DNA of 64,000 nt from Sneathiella sp. P13V-1. Lineage in GTDB: Bacteria; Pseudomonadota; Alphaproteobacteria; Sneathiellales; Sneathiellaceae. Shown piece after piece: positions 18,274 to 26,331 of the stretch. Positions within the stretch are counted from its first letter, which is position 1. The number at the start of each line of letters is the position of its first letter. Under the pieces are notes generated by a model. It had not been told where the DNA came from, made no database searches, and saw only the letters and a program-made list of their open reading frames with translations. The position numbers were made by a program, and so were the translations under genes. The DNA is taken from assembly GCF_015143595.1 (NCBI RefSeq), contig NZ_WYEU01000002.1, positions 248,001 through 312,000 of the forward strand, given 5' to 3'.

Positions 18274-19146
18274 GTGACAGTTACTGCCGATGCAGCAAAG
18301 CCTGCTAGCGATGCACAAAGCACACGTGCGCATATTATCGTCATAGGGAATGCAAAGGGGGGATCCGGTAAATCCACCACCGCCATGCATGTCATCGTCT
18401 CGTTGCTGACAATGGGTTACCGAGTTGGTGCTATCGACCTCGACGGTAAGCAAAAAACACTGGGCCGCTATATTGAAAACCGGCAGGATTTTGTATCAAA
18501 GAAGCAGCTTGATCTCCCAATGCCGTCGCTCAAAGTGATCGAACCCAGCCAAAAGAAAAACATGGATGAAGCGCAAAGCGATGAGCGCTCCCGCTTCGTA
18601 GCGGCCCTGCAAGAGCAGGTGTATAACAATGATTTTGTTGTTGTAGATTGTCCTGGTGCTGACAGCTTCATCGCTAAATTGGGCCATTCATTTGCGGATA
18701 CTTTGCTCACTCCAATGAACGACAGTTTTATCGATTTGGATCTATTGGCGACTGTTAACGAGAAAACCTACGATGTGGAGCGCCCGAGCTGGTATAGCGA
18801 AATGGTGTGGGAGCAGCGCAAGCGCCGGGCAATGATTGATAAACATCAGATCGACTGGATCGTTATGAGAAACCGTTTGTCTCATACGGATGCCCATAAC
18901 AAACGCAACATCGAACAAATTCTCGATAAACTGGCAAATCGGATTTCCTTCAGATCTGCAGCCGGTTTTGGCGAACGTGTAATTTTTAGGGAGCTGTTCC
19001 TAAAGGGGCTGACTGTTCTTGATTTAAGGAATAAGGGCGTTGGTATTCGCATGTCCATGAGCCATGTAGCCGCCCGGCAGGAAATTCGCCACTTGGTGAA
19101 GTCTTTATCACTCCCCAATGTGGGTGATCGTATCGAGTTAATATAA
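18274..19146 (+). CDS. mipZ: Division-plane positioning ATPase MipZ
   Basis: A 290-residue ParA/MinD-type P-loop ATPase. The deviant Walker A GNAKGGSGKSTTAMH (residues 25-39, Lys33) is followed by AIDLDGKQKTLGRYIENR, VVVDCPGADS, the MipZ-specific DSFIDLDLLA, PSWYSEMVWEQRKRR, DWIVMRNRLSHTDA and GFGERVIFRELFLKG. In Caulobacter MipZ binds the ParB-parS complex, forms a bipolar gradient and blocks FtsZ assembly away from midcell. The start is GTG at 18274 with AGGAGTAG 3-10 bases upstream. The AT-rich leader before it may hold its promoter. Presence of MipZ supports the alphaproteobacterial assignment. Confidence 0.95.
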   Translation: MTVTADAAKPASDAQSTRAHIIVIGNAKGGSGKSTTAMHVIVSLLTMGYRVGAIDLDGKQKTLGRYIENRQDFVSKKQLDLPMPSLKVIEPSQKKNMDEAQSDERSRFVAALQEQVYNNDFVVVDCPGADSFIAKLGHSFADTLLTPMNDSFIDLDLLATVNEKTYDVERPSWYSEMVWEQRKRRAMIDKHQIDWIVMRNRLSHTDAHNKRNIEQILDKLANRISFRSAAGFGERVIFRELFLKGLTVLDLRNKGVGIRMSMSHVAARQEIRHLVKSLSLPNVGDRIELI

Positions 19147-19149
19147 CCT

Positions 19150-19203
19150 ATTTGGTGATTTTTTATAAGATAAATTCAATTAAAAGAAGAAAAATCACCA
19201 AAT
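19150..19203. repeat. Long AT-rich inverted repeat after mipZ
   Basis: Two perfect 14-base arms (ATTTGGTGATTTTT at 19150-19163 and its complement at 19190-19203) flank a 26-base spacer. The left arm starts 4 bases after the mipZ stop. The T-rich end of the left arm faces the spacer, so it is not a standard terminator. It could be an RNA hairpin ending mipZ mRNA or a double protein-binding site. Confidence 0.6.
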
Positions 19204-19219
19204 TGTGAAATTCATCACA
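19204..19219. promoter_or_regulatory. CRP-type palindrome (TGTGA-N6-TCACA)
   Basis: TGTGA at 19204-19208 and TCACA at 19215-19219 are separated by 6 bases. This is the exact consensus half-site arrangement of the CRP/FNR superfamily CRP class. It lies about 210 bases upstream of the small secreted protein gene. Binding is inferred only. Confidence 0.5.
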
Positions 19220-19279
19220 TCGATTTTTTCAAAATTTAGTCGTTTAAAATCAACGTGATAAATTTGATTTAAGCCAGAT

Positions 19280-19295
19280 TGTGACCAAAATCACC
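19280..19295. promoter_or_regulatory. Second CRP-like palindrome
   Basis: TGTGA at 19280-19284 and TCACC at 19291-19295, also with 6 bases between, differ from the CRP consensus at one base. The centre is 76 bases from that of the first site, about seven helical turns. A weaker GTGA half-site with TGAT occurs near 19255-19268. Confidence 0.4.
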
Positions 19296-19426
19296 TCCCC
19301 AATATGGCTGTATATCTAATATTAAGAAATTCTGATTATAAGTATAGAGTATTAGGTAGGCCAATAGTGGTTGGCAAAGTAACGCACACTTCTATTGGTC
19401 AGTAATTTTTACTGTAGGAGGAGCGT

Positions 19427-19792
19427 ATGAAGAACTTGCTTAATCACATTCGACCAGCAAACAGCCATTCACTCATGCGCTCTGTCATTTCTATTGGACT
19501 TTCAGTGCTTGTTGTTGCGGCCATGACAGTTTCATTTCAAGTGACAGACGCATCAGCCCAAAACGCATGTTTTGATCGGGGCGCGCTGGTGAAACATCTG
19601 GACGGCAAATTTAAAGAGGCACCAGTTGCCGCTGGCCTTGCAGCCAATGGAAGTGTACTGGAAGTCTTTACAAGCCCGGACGGAGTGACCTGGACCATTG
19701 TTTTAACACAGCCTGGCGGAGCCACTTGTGTTATGGCATCTGGCGAGTCCTGGATGGGGTTCAAGATGAAGAAAAAGGATAAGCTTAGCTGA
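19427..19792 (+). CDS. Small exported protein of unknown function
   Basis: A 121-residue protein starting at ATG 19427 behind a strong AGGAGG. An N-terminal basic region and a hydrophobic stretch (ISIGLSVLVVAAMTVSF) end in DASAQ, a good signal-peptidase site near residue 45. The mature part of about 76 residues contains two cysteines (NACFDRG, GATCVMASGESW) that could form a disulfide, and a WTIVLTQPGG segment. Similar short proteins with a C-terminal CVxAxGExW occur in alphaproteobacteria, but I know of no assigned function. It has its own long leader with CRP-like palindromes and a strong terminator, so it appears to be an independent, regulated gene. Confidence 0.75.
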   Translation: MKNLLNHIRPANSHSLMRSVISIGLSVLVVAAMTVSFQVTDASAQNACFDRGALVKHLDGKFKEAPVAAGLAANGSVLEVFTSPDGVTWTIVLTQPGGATCVMASGESWMGFKMKKKDKLS

Positions 19793-19821
19793 TTTCTATG
19801 GCTAAACACGATGTCCAAAAG

Positions 19822-19856
19822 AAAAGCGCTTCCCTTTGGTCAGGAAGCGCTTTTTT
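19822..19856. terminator. Bidirectional intrinsic terminator
   Basis: Stem AAAAGCGCTTCC / GGAAGCGCTTTT with a 9-base loop has an A-run on the left and a T-run on the right. It serves the plus-strand small exported protein gene and the convergent phosphomannomutase gene that ends at 19860. Confidence 0.9.
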
Positions 19857-19859
19857 AGT

Positions 19860-21248
19860 CTAAAAATCAGGACAATCTATTCCGGCCTGTACAAGATTGC
19901 TACGAAGGTTTGCTTTCACAAGCTCGAGCCGGGTTTCATCAGGTGCCTCGCATCTAGCCACAAGAACTGCCTGAGTGTTGGAGGCACGAAGAAGCCACCA
20001 ACCTCCTTCAAAATTAACACGAACACCGTCTACTGTAGAAAAGTCAGCACCGGCTTCCTCTAGTTGCGATTTCAACGTTTCAACAGCTTTAAATTTCTCT
20101 TCATCGGAGCAGGCAAATCGGATTTCGGGTGTGTTAATTGCAACGGGCAAATTGTCGAGCATCTCATCAAGAGTATCGTCACAATTCCCCAGCATATTTA
20201 AAAGGCGAATGCCCACATAAATGGCATCGTCATAGCCATAGTAGTGATCATTGTAGAAAATGTGACCACTCATTTCTCCTGCGAGGGGAGAGGCCAGTTC
20301 CGCCATTTTCGTTTTGATTAACGAATGACCCGTTTTCCACATAACAGGCGATCCACCCAGGTTGGCAATTTGATCAAAAAGAAGTTTGCTGGCTTTGACA
20401 TCTGCGATGATAGAGGCGCCTGGTGTTTTCTGAAGAATTTCGCGGGACAGAATAGCGAGCAACTGATCGCCCCAAATGATGTTCCCGCGGCTGTCTACTG
20501 CGCCAATTCTGTCCCCATCTCCGTCAAAGGCAATGCCAAGATCAGCGTCGAGACCCTTTACAGTTCTGATAAGGTCTTGAAGGTTTTCTTCGACGGTTGG
20601 ATCAGGGTGATGATTAGGGAAGTTACTGTCAATTTCATCAAATAAAAGAATGTGACGCCCTGGTAGTTTGCTAACCACTTTACGAAGGGCTTCACCTGTC
20701 ACACCATTTCCGCAATCCCATACAACGGTAAACTCCGATGGATAGACGTAATCATCCAGTACGCGTTCTACATACTTATCCAGCATTGGATGTTCGGTTA
20801 CAGAGCCGTTATTTGCAGGGGGTAGTCCATTTGAAACGACAGGTCCCATCTTTTGGATATCTTTACCAAAAAAAGGTTTGCCGTTCATGATCATTTTAAA
20901 GCCATTATGGCTGGGCGGATTATGTGATCCTGTGATCATGATCCCATTTTGTGTTTCCAGTTTATATGTGGAGTAATAGAGCATGGGCGTTGGCCCCATG
21001 CCGACGCGGATCACATCTACACCTCCATCGGTAAGACCATTGATCAGTTCTTTTTCCAAAACCGGAGAAGAAGCCCGACCATCGTAACCAACGCAAACCT
21101 TGTTATCGCCCGCTTCAATCATGAAGGTGGCAAAAGCGCGCCCAATTGCGTACGCGTCTTCGTTAAAGAGCGTTTCATCAATGATGCCGCGAATATCATA
21201 TTCCCTAAGGATTGTTGGGTGAAATTCGTGTTTGAAAAGGTCAGTCAT
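19860..21248 (-). CDS. Phosphomannomutase/phosphoglucomutase
   Basis: A 462-residue alpha-D-phosphohexomutase of the AlgC type, interconverting mannose or glucose 6- and 1-phosphates. Catalytic phosphoserine 108 sits in TGSHNP, the same number as in the Pseudomonas enzyme. The metal loop is AFDGDGDRIG, the sugar-binding loop is GEMSGH, and the C-terminal phosphate site includes RASNTQ. I placed the start at 21248, where GAAGGGAAATG leads into the ATG. Upstream in-frame residues belong to the end of ugd. It is the last gene of the galU-ugd-mutase run, supplying sugar nucleotides for polysaccharide or lipopolysaccharide. Confidence 0.92.
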   Translation of the reverse strand: MTDLFKHEFHPTILREYDIRGIIDETLFNEDAYAIGRAFATFMIEAGDNKVCVGYDGRASSPVLEKELINGLTDGGVDVIRVGMGPTPMLYYSTYKLETQNGIMITGSHNPPSHNGFKMIMNGKPFFGKDIQKMGPVVSNGLPPANNGSVTEHPMLDKYVERVLDDYVYPSEFTVVWDCGNGVTGEALRKVVSKLPGRHILLFDEIDSNFPNHHPDPTVEENLQDLIRTVKGLDADLGIAFDGDGDRIGAVDSRGNIIWGDQLLAILSREILQKTPGASIIADVKASKLLFDQIANLGGSPVMWKTGHSLIKTKMAELASPLAGEMSGHIFYNDHYYGYDDAIYVGIRLLNMLGNCDDTLDEMLDNLPVAINTPEIRFACSDEEKFKAVETLKSQLEEAGADFSTVDGVRVNFEGGWWLLRASNTQAVLVARCEAPDETRLELVKANLRSNLVQAGIDCPDF

Positions 21249-21249
21249 T

Positions 21250-22578
21250 TCATTTCCCTTCAATCTGGGAGGGGGTTGGTCGTCCCACACACATATATTT
21301 GAAGCCGAGCGTTTCCATTTCTTCCGGCTCATAAATGTTCCGAAGATCAACCAGGACGGGATCTTTGAGCAATGACTTGATCCGCTTTAGGTCAAGAGCA
21401 CGAAATTCATTCCATTCTGTAATAATCACGACTGCATCAGCGCCTTCAGCCGGCTCGTAAGCGTTTTTACAAAATGAGACATTGTTGAATATCTCTTCTG
21501 CTTCCTTCATCCCTTCAGGATCATAAGCGTGGATATTCGCGCCAGCCTTCTGAAGGCTTTCAATTATATCGATGCTAGGGCTTTCCCGCATGTCATCGGT
21601 ATTGGGTTTGAAGGTCAGGCCGAGGATGGCGATCTTTTTGCCTTGGGCATTCCCGCCGAGCATATGGACCACTTTGTCTGCCATCTTCGATTTTCTATCC
21701 TCGTTAAAATCAATAACGGTTCCAACAAGCTGTGTGGGAACTCCATATTCTTTTGAGGTTTCGTACAATGCGCGGGTATCTTTTGGAAAGCAGGATCCGC
21801 CAAAACCTGGGCCTGGATGCAAAAACTTAGATCCAATTCGCCCATCCAAGCCAATGCCTTTGGCTACATCATGGACATCGGCCCCAACTTTTTCGCAGAG
21901 GTTTGCCATTTCATTGATGAAGGTGATTTTGGTCGCAAGAAAAGCGTTTCCTGCATATTTAATCAGTTCAGAACTTTCGCGTGATGTGAATAAAATAGGT
22001 GTCTGGATTAAGGAAAGAGGGCGATAAATCCCCTCCATCACTTTACGTGCCCTTTCTGACTCTGTCCCTACAACCACACGGTCAGGGCGCATGAAATCCT
22101 CAATGGCGGCACCTTCTCTCAAGAACTCTGGATTGGACACCACATCAAATTTATTTTCGTCACAAACGTCGCTCAGGATTTTCGAAACTTCAGCGCCGGT
22201 TCCAACCGGGACGGTGGACTTGGTGACAACAACGGTATAGTCAGTTATTGCTTCGCCAATTTCTTTTGCCGCCGCATAAACATAGGTCAAATCAGCTTTG
22301 CCATCACCACGCCGACTTGGTGTTCCCACACCAATAAAGACAGCGTCGGCGTCGGCCACAGCTGCTCGCAGATCCGTGGTGAAGGTCAGGCGACCCGCTT
22401 TCACGTTTTTGGCGACAAGCGTGTCCAGACCAGGCTCGTAAATTGGCATGACGCCATCTTCCAGGAGCTCGATTTTCTTTGCGTCCTTATCAACGCAAAT
22501 GACGTCGTGTCCAAATTCAGAAAAACAGGCGCCGGACACCAGTCCAACATAACCGCTGCCAATCATTGCTATGCGCAT
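21250..22578 (-). CDS. ugd: UDP-glucose 6-dehydrogenase
   Basis: A 442-residue NAD-dependent enzyme making UDP-glucuronate from UDP-glucose. The N-terminal Rossmann motif is MIGSGYVGLVSGACFSEFGHDV. Lys207 and Asn211 lie in LIKYAGNAFLATK and the thioester Cys263 in GPGFGGSCFPKD. The C-terminal UDP domain shows ILGLTFKPNTDDMRESPS. The stop lies one base before the start of the downstream mutase, and the start lies 16 bases after galU. Confidence 0.95.
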   Translation of the reverse strand: MRIAMIGSGYVGLVSGACFSEFGHDVICVDKDAKKIELLEDGVMPIYEPGLDTLVAKNVKAGRLTFTTDLRAAVADADAVFIGVGTPSRRGDGKADLTYVYAAAKEIGEAITDYTVVVTKSTVPVGTGAEVSKILSDVCDENKFDVVSNPEFLREGAAIEDFMRPDRVVVGTESERARKVMEGIYRPLSLIQTPILFTSRESSELIKYAGNAFLATKITFINEMANLCEKVGADVHDVAKGIGLDGRIGSKFLHPGPGFGGSCFPKDTRALYETSKEYGVPTQLVGTVIDFNEDRKSKMADKVVHMLGGNAQGKKIAILGLTFKPNTDDMRESPSIDIIESLQKAGANIHAYDPEGMKEAEEIFNNVSFCKNAYEPAEGADAVVIITEWNEFRALDLKRIKSLLKDPVLVDLRNIYEPEEMETLGFKYMCVGRPTPSQIEGK

Positions 22579-22594
22579 GGCAATTACCTATAGT

Positions 22595-23476
22595 TTAGAG
22601 TGTTTCGCTTACTTGTTTGACAATTTCCTTGAAGTCAGCCCCAATATCATCCCGCGCCAGTGCAAATGCCAGATTGGCATGTAAGAAGCCGATTTTATCA
22701 CCGCAATCAAAGCGGGTTCCATCAAAGCGTAGACCGTAAAAAGGTCTGTTTTCAAGCAGTTTGGAAAGAGCGTCTGTCAATTGGATTTCATTACCTGCAC
22801 CGCGAGCCTGATTTTCGAGAAGATCAAAAACGGTTGGCTCCAGAATATAGCGGCCGATCACGGCAAGGTTAGAAGGGGCGACAGATGGATCCGGCTTTTC
22901 AACCAGGTTTGTAATCTCGACGGTTTTGCCGTCATCATATCCTGGGCTTAAGATACCATATCGGGAAGTTTGCTCTTTTGGGACTTCCATTGCTGCCAGA
23001 ATATTGCCACCACCGAGATTATCGCGGGCGTCTATCATCTGTTTAAGGGCAGGTGTATCGCTTAAAATAAGGTCGTCGGCCAAAATGACAGCAAATGGTT
23101 CGTCGCCGACAAATCGCTTTGCACACCACACGGCATGTCCAAGCCCCAAGGGTTCTCTCTGGCGGGTGTATGCAACTGCACCTGTGCTTGGCAGGCTTTC
23201 GGTCAGTTTCTCCAATACCGCATCCTTGCCACGTTCAATAAGAACCTGCTCCAGCTCGTAAGACCGATCAAAGTGATCTTCTATCAGAACTTTCCCGCGG
23301 CCTGTGACAAAGATAAATTCTTCAATGCCAGCTTCTCGTGCTTCATCTACCGCATACTGAATAAGCGGCTTGTCTACCACTGGAAGCATCTCTTTTGGCA
23401 TGGCCTTGGTGGCAGGCAGGAAGCGCGTTCCAAGACCCCCTACAGGAAAGACAGCTTTACGTACTTTGTTTTGCAT
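22595..23476 (-). CDS. galU: UTP-glucose-1-phosphate uridylyltransferase
   Basis: A 293-residue nucleotidyltransferase that makes UDP-glucose. The signature RKAVFPVGGLGTRFLPATKAMPKEMLP opens the protein. VEKPDPSVAPSNLAVIGRYIL and the C-terminal DCGDKIGFLHANLAFAL are typical GalU blocks. It is first in the galU-ugd-mutase operon, so the product passes to Ugd. Length is normal. Confidence 0.95.
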   Translation of the reverse strand: MQNKVRKAVFPVGGLGTRFLPATKAMPKEMLPVVDKPLIQYAVDEAREAGIEEFIFVTGRGKVLIEDHFDRSYELEQVLIERGKDAVLEKLTESLPSTGAVAYTRQREPLGLGHAVWCAKRFVGDEPFAVILADDLILSDTPALKQMIDARDNLGGGNILAAMEVPKEQTSRYGILSPGYDDGKTVEITNLVEKPDPSVAPSNLAVIGRYILEPTVFDLLENQARGAGNEIQLTDALSKLLENRPFYGLRFDGTRFDCGDKIGFLHANLAFALARDDIGADFKEIVKQVSETL

Positions 23477-23549
23477 CTAGACCCCTCGACGCAATAGAAA
23501 ATTGCGATTTTAATGCAATAGATCAGTGGGACATGCAAGCGTCATTAGG

Positions 23550-24233
23550 TTAAGATTTTATGAGAATGTCTCTCGCTTGGTTTATTTTTGTGGTCATGTA
23601 GGCCGATCCTCCCCGGTCTGGATGAAATTTTTTAACAAGTCGGCGATGGGCCGCTTTAATTTCCTCAAGGGTTGCTCCGGCCGAAAGTTCAAGGATTTCA
23701 TAGGCCTCATCCTTGCTCATGCCTTTGTTTTTAACGGTTCCAGAATGGGTTTCATGTTCGTCCGTTTTACTTTCGCCTGCGAAATATCTGTTAAGATACG
23801 CTTGTAAAATTGCAACGCTTTTTTCATCCCGTTCTAACTCTTTAAGGAGTTGCTGCAATTCATCATAACTAAGATCAGATAGCTTTTTCCCGGCAAAAAC
23901 GCCTTTGTTGATGCTCGCATTCATTTCACCACTATCATGATCAAGTGTCGCTTCCAGCCAGTCCGTGGAAACACCACTTTGTTGCCCTGGATTTTGAGTG
24001 CTGGAGGAGAAAAAGGGCTTGTTCCTAAGGCAGAAAAGAGCCGCGGCACCGAACCCCATTGCATATTGATAGCGCGCTGTAACAGCGAAATAGGCTGCGG
24101 CGGATGAAAAAAGCACCAACCCCACAATTCTCAATGCTTTAAGCAAGGTAGAGGGTTTGGCGGACGCGATAGCTTGTCCCCCAACGATCAATGCCAGCAA
24201 AAGGGCTGCACCAAATATAAAATATCCAAGCAT
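23550..24233 (-). CDS. Membrane-anchored J-domain protein
   Basis: A 227-residue protein. Two hydrophobic segments (about residues 3-22 and 36-66) are followed by a charged middle part and a C-terminal J domain of about 60 residues (SKDEAYEILELSAGATLEEIKAAHRRLVKKFHPDRGGS) with the diagnostic HPD. The layout resembles TIM14/DjlA-like co-chaperones that recruit DnaK at a membrane. The conserved middle block TLDHDSGEMNASINKGVFAGKKLSDLS recurs in alphaproteobacterial J proteins, from memory. It starts 6 bases after the VWA gene and is probably co-translated with it. Confidence 0.85.
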   Translation of the reverse strand: MLGYFIFGAALLLALIVGGQAIASAKPSTLLKALRIVGLVLFSSAAAYFAVTARYQYAMGFGAAALFCLRNKPFFSSSTQNPGQQSGVSTDWLEATLDHDSGEMNASINKGVFAGKKLSDLSYDELQQLLKELERDEKSVAILQAYLNRYFAGESKTDEHETHSGTVKNKGMSKDEAYEILELSAGATLEEIKAAHRRLVKKFHPDRGGSAYMTTKINQARDILIKS

Positions 24234-24239
24234 ATTCCG

Positions 24240-24947
24240 TTACTTCAGCTGTTCGAGGAGTAGCGTAACATCTGAACCCTTTTTTCGTCCATAATCACTT
24301 AACGCTTTTCTGCCACCAACCGCATAGATTGCGACAGCTTTGAGCAGGTCTTTCAAACGATCTGCGCTTTTTTCATCAAAATGACAAAAAGCTCCACCAC
24401 TCAATCGGGCCATTTGACGAAAGCAGTTTTCAGCTGTGGGCTCGTACCCTTCTTGAAAAATAAAAATAGGAATGTTCTTTAGGCCCATTTCACCCGCCAG
24501 ATGACAAAGGTCATCAACGTCTTCTTCAACACAATCCCCAACGAATACAAGGGCACTAATGGACTTATCTTCATGCTGCTGAAGGGCATGTTTCAGAACC
24601 TTTTTAATCTGTGTATATCCGCCCAGGCAGTTTACGCGCGACATGGGACCTGTAAGGGAGCGACTGTCTTTTGTCCATGGTGTCGCTTTAAACTCTCCAT
24701 ACCCACGAAAGAAGGAAATTTGCAGGGAGAGGGTGCCAACGTCTGCAACTTCATTGAACATTTCCCTTTGAATGTGACTGGCACGATCCCATGTTGGTTG
24801 TCTGCTGGCTGTGGCGTCCAGAGCAAATATGAGCCGTCCTTCCCCGGCCCCTCCACGGGCCACTGGCGTGGATTGAACCTTTTTTAAAAAGGCATCAATG
24901 TCTCCATTGCTCTTGTCGTCTTGGGTAGTCTTAAGATCACGCCCCAT
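24240..24947 (-). CDS. VWA domain protein
   Basis: A 235-residue soluble protein. After a short charged N-terminus comes a von Willebrand A-like domain: LIFALDATASRQPTWDRA carries a DxTxS metal-site variant, SLQISFFRGYGEF supplies the next strand, GGYTQIKKVL a threonine, and ALVFVGDCVEEDVDDL the Asp-containing strand. No signal peptide or membrane segment is seen. It is bicistronic with the J-domain gene, suggesting a chaperone- or assembly-related role. Function unknown. Confidence 0.8.
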   Translation of the reverse strand: MGRDLKTTQDDKSNGDIDAFLKKVQSTPVARGGAGEGRLIFALDATASRQPTWDRASHIQREMFNEVADVGTLSLQISFFRGYGEFKATPWTKDSRSLTGPMSRVNCLGGYTQIKKVLKHALQQHEDKSISALVFVGDCVEEDVDDLCHLAGEMGLKNIPIFIFQEGYEPTAENCFRQMARLSGGAFCHFDEKSADRLKDLLKAVAIYAVGGRKALSDYGRKKGSDVTLLLEQLK

Positions 24948-25042
24948 AATTGAATTCCTGTTTTACCTTCCCCATGGAAAAAGGTAGGAAGTATTGTAAC
25001 ACATTTCAAACCTTACCGTCCAAAATCACAAGGACCCATACA

Positions 25043-26329
25043 TTGACCAAGTCTGATCTCAAGCCTTTCCCTTATTGGTGGGAGAGTGGTTTATTTACCG
25101 CTGACGCAGAAGATATGGGAAAAAGCAGATGGGACGTTGTTGTCATTGGAGCAGGTTATACAGGGCTTAATGCTGCGCTAACCTTAAAAGAAAATGGCTT
25201 GGATGTTTTGGTTCTTGAAGCGGGTCGAATTGGTGAAGGGGCAAGTGGCCGCAATGGTGGAATGCTTGGCCGGCTACTGATCCCAGGTCTTGGAGAGCTG
25301 TGTGATGAGCATGGTGAAAGGAAAGCGACCGAGCTTTACCGTGAAGCATGCCAGTCACTAGATTTTACTGCGGATCGCGTAAAGAATCTTGGGATTGAGT
25401 GTGATCTCGAATTGGCCGGGCGGGTGTTCCCGGCAGCTAATCAGCGCCATCTGGACGCTCAGAAACGCGGAGGTGATCTTCGGACACGGTTGCTGGGTAC
25501 CGAAGAAACTCTATTAAATCAAAATGATATTCAAGCTGATCTTAATTCCCCGCTATATGTTGGTGGCATTTCACAGCCAGACACTGGGAGCCTCCACCCC
25601 GGAAAATACGTGACTGGTCTTGCTGAAAAAGCAGCTGAACAGGGCGTGGATATTTGGCAGAAATCAAGCGTTACTCAAGTTAATGAAATTCATAACGGGT
25701 TTGAAATCATTCTTCAGGGAAGAAGTATTCGCGCAGAAAACATACTAATGGCGACAAACGGCTATCATGGCTTTTTGCATGCAGAGTTTTATCACCGTAT
25801 TATCCCCATTGGTAGCAGTGTTATTGTGACCGAAGAAATGGAAGCAGAACTGGTGCGCAATGCCATGCCCACAGGAAAGGCGATGGCGGATAGTTTTAAA
25901 GTGCTCAACTATTTCAGGCCGACACCAGATGGACGACGCTTGTTGATTGGGGGCCGACCTTCAATTTTCAAAACCCCACTTCAAAAACAAGCTGGAATTT
26001 TGGAAGAGCGCCTTAGGAAGATTTTTCCGGACCTTCCCGAAATCAGAGCAGAGTATGTCTGGAGCGGAAATGTTGCATACGGCTTTAATTCCCTGCCACA
26101 TATCGGGCAAATGAAGGGAATTTACTTTGCTTCGGGCTATGGTGGGTCGGGGGTCGCCATGTCTGGGTATATGGGACATAAAGCGGCTCTTAAAATATTG
26201 AATAAAAGCGATCATGAAACTGCATTTGATGATCTGCCCTTTGAAACCCGCTTTTATTACAACGGACAGCCATGGTTCCTACCGCTTGCAATGCTTGGCT
26301 ATAAAATAAAAGACAAGTTGGGAATGTAA
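25043..26329 (+). CDS. FAD-dependent amine oxidase-like protein (gamma-glutamylputrescine oxidase type)
   Basis: A 428-residue DAO-family flavoprotein. The N-terminal PYWWES is typical of the PuuB-like group, followed by the Rossmann motif VVVIGAGYTGLNAALTLKENG and GRIGEGASGRNGG. C-terminal features are the FAD-contacting SGNVAYGFNSLPHIG and GYGGSGVAMSGYMG. I prefer TTG 25043 as start because AAGGA lies about 9 bases upstream and the encoded TKSDLKPFPYWW matches family N-termini. An in-frame start at 24950 would extend into the divergent promoter. The substrate is a guess: gamma-glutamyl polyamines, sarcosine or another secondary amine. It is followed 2 bases later by the MATE gene. Confidence 0.8.
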   Translation: MTKSDLKPFPYWWESGLFTADAEDMGKSRWDVVVIGAGYTGLNAALTLKENGLDVLVLEAGRIGEGASGRNGGMLGRLLIPGLGELCDEHGERKATELYREACQSLDFTADRVKNLGIECDLELAGRVFPAANQRHLDAQKRGGDLRTRLLGTEETLLNQNDIQADLNSPLYVGGISQPDTGSLHPGKYVTGLAEKAAEQGVDIWQKSSVTQVNEIHNGFEIILQGRSIRAENILMATNGYHGFLHAEFYHRIIPIGSSVIVTEEMEAELVRNAMPTGKAMADSFKVLNYFRPTPDGRRLLIGGRPSIFKTPLQKQAGILEERLRKIFPDLPEIRAEYVWSGNVAYGFNSLPHIGQMKGIYFASGYGGSGVAMSGYMGHKAALKILNKSDHETAFDDLPFETRFYYNGQPWFLPLAMLGYKIKDKLGM

Positions 26330-26331
26330 GC

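Noticed and set aside
24950-25042. N-terminal extension of the amine-oxidase-like protein
   Set aside because: It reads through the divergent promoter region and precedes the family-like start at TTG 25043, which has a ribosome-binding site.
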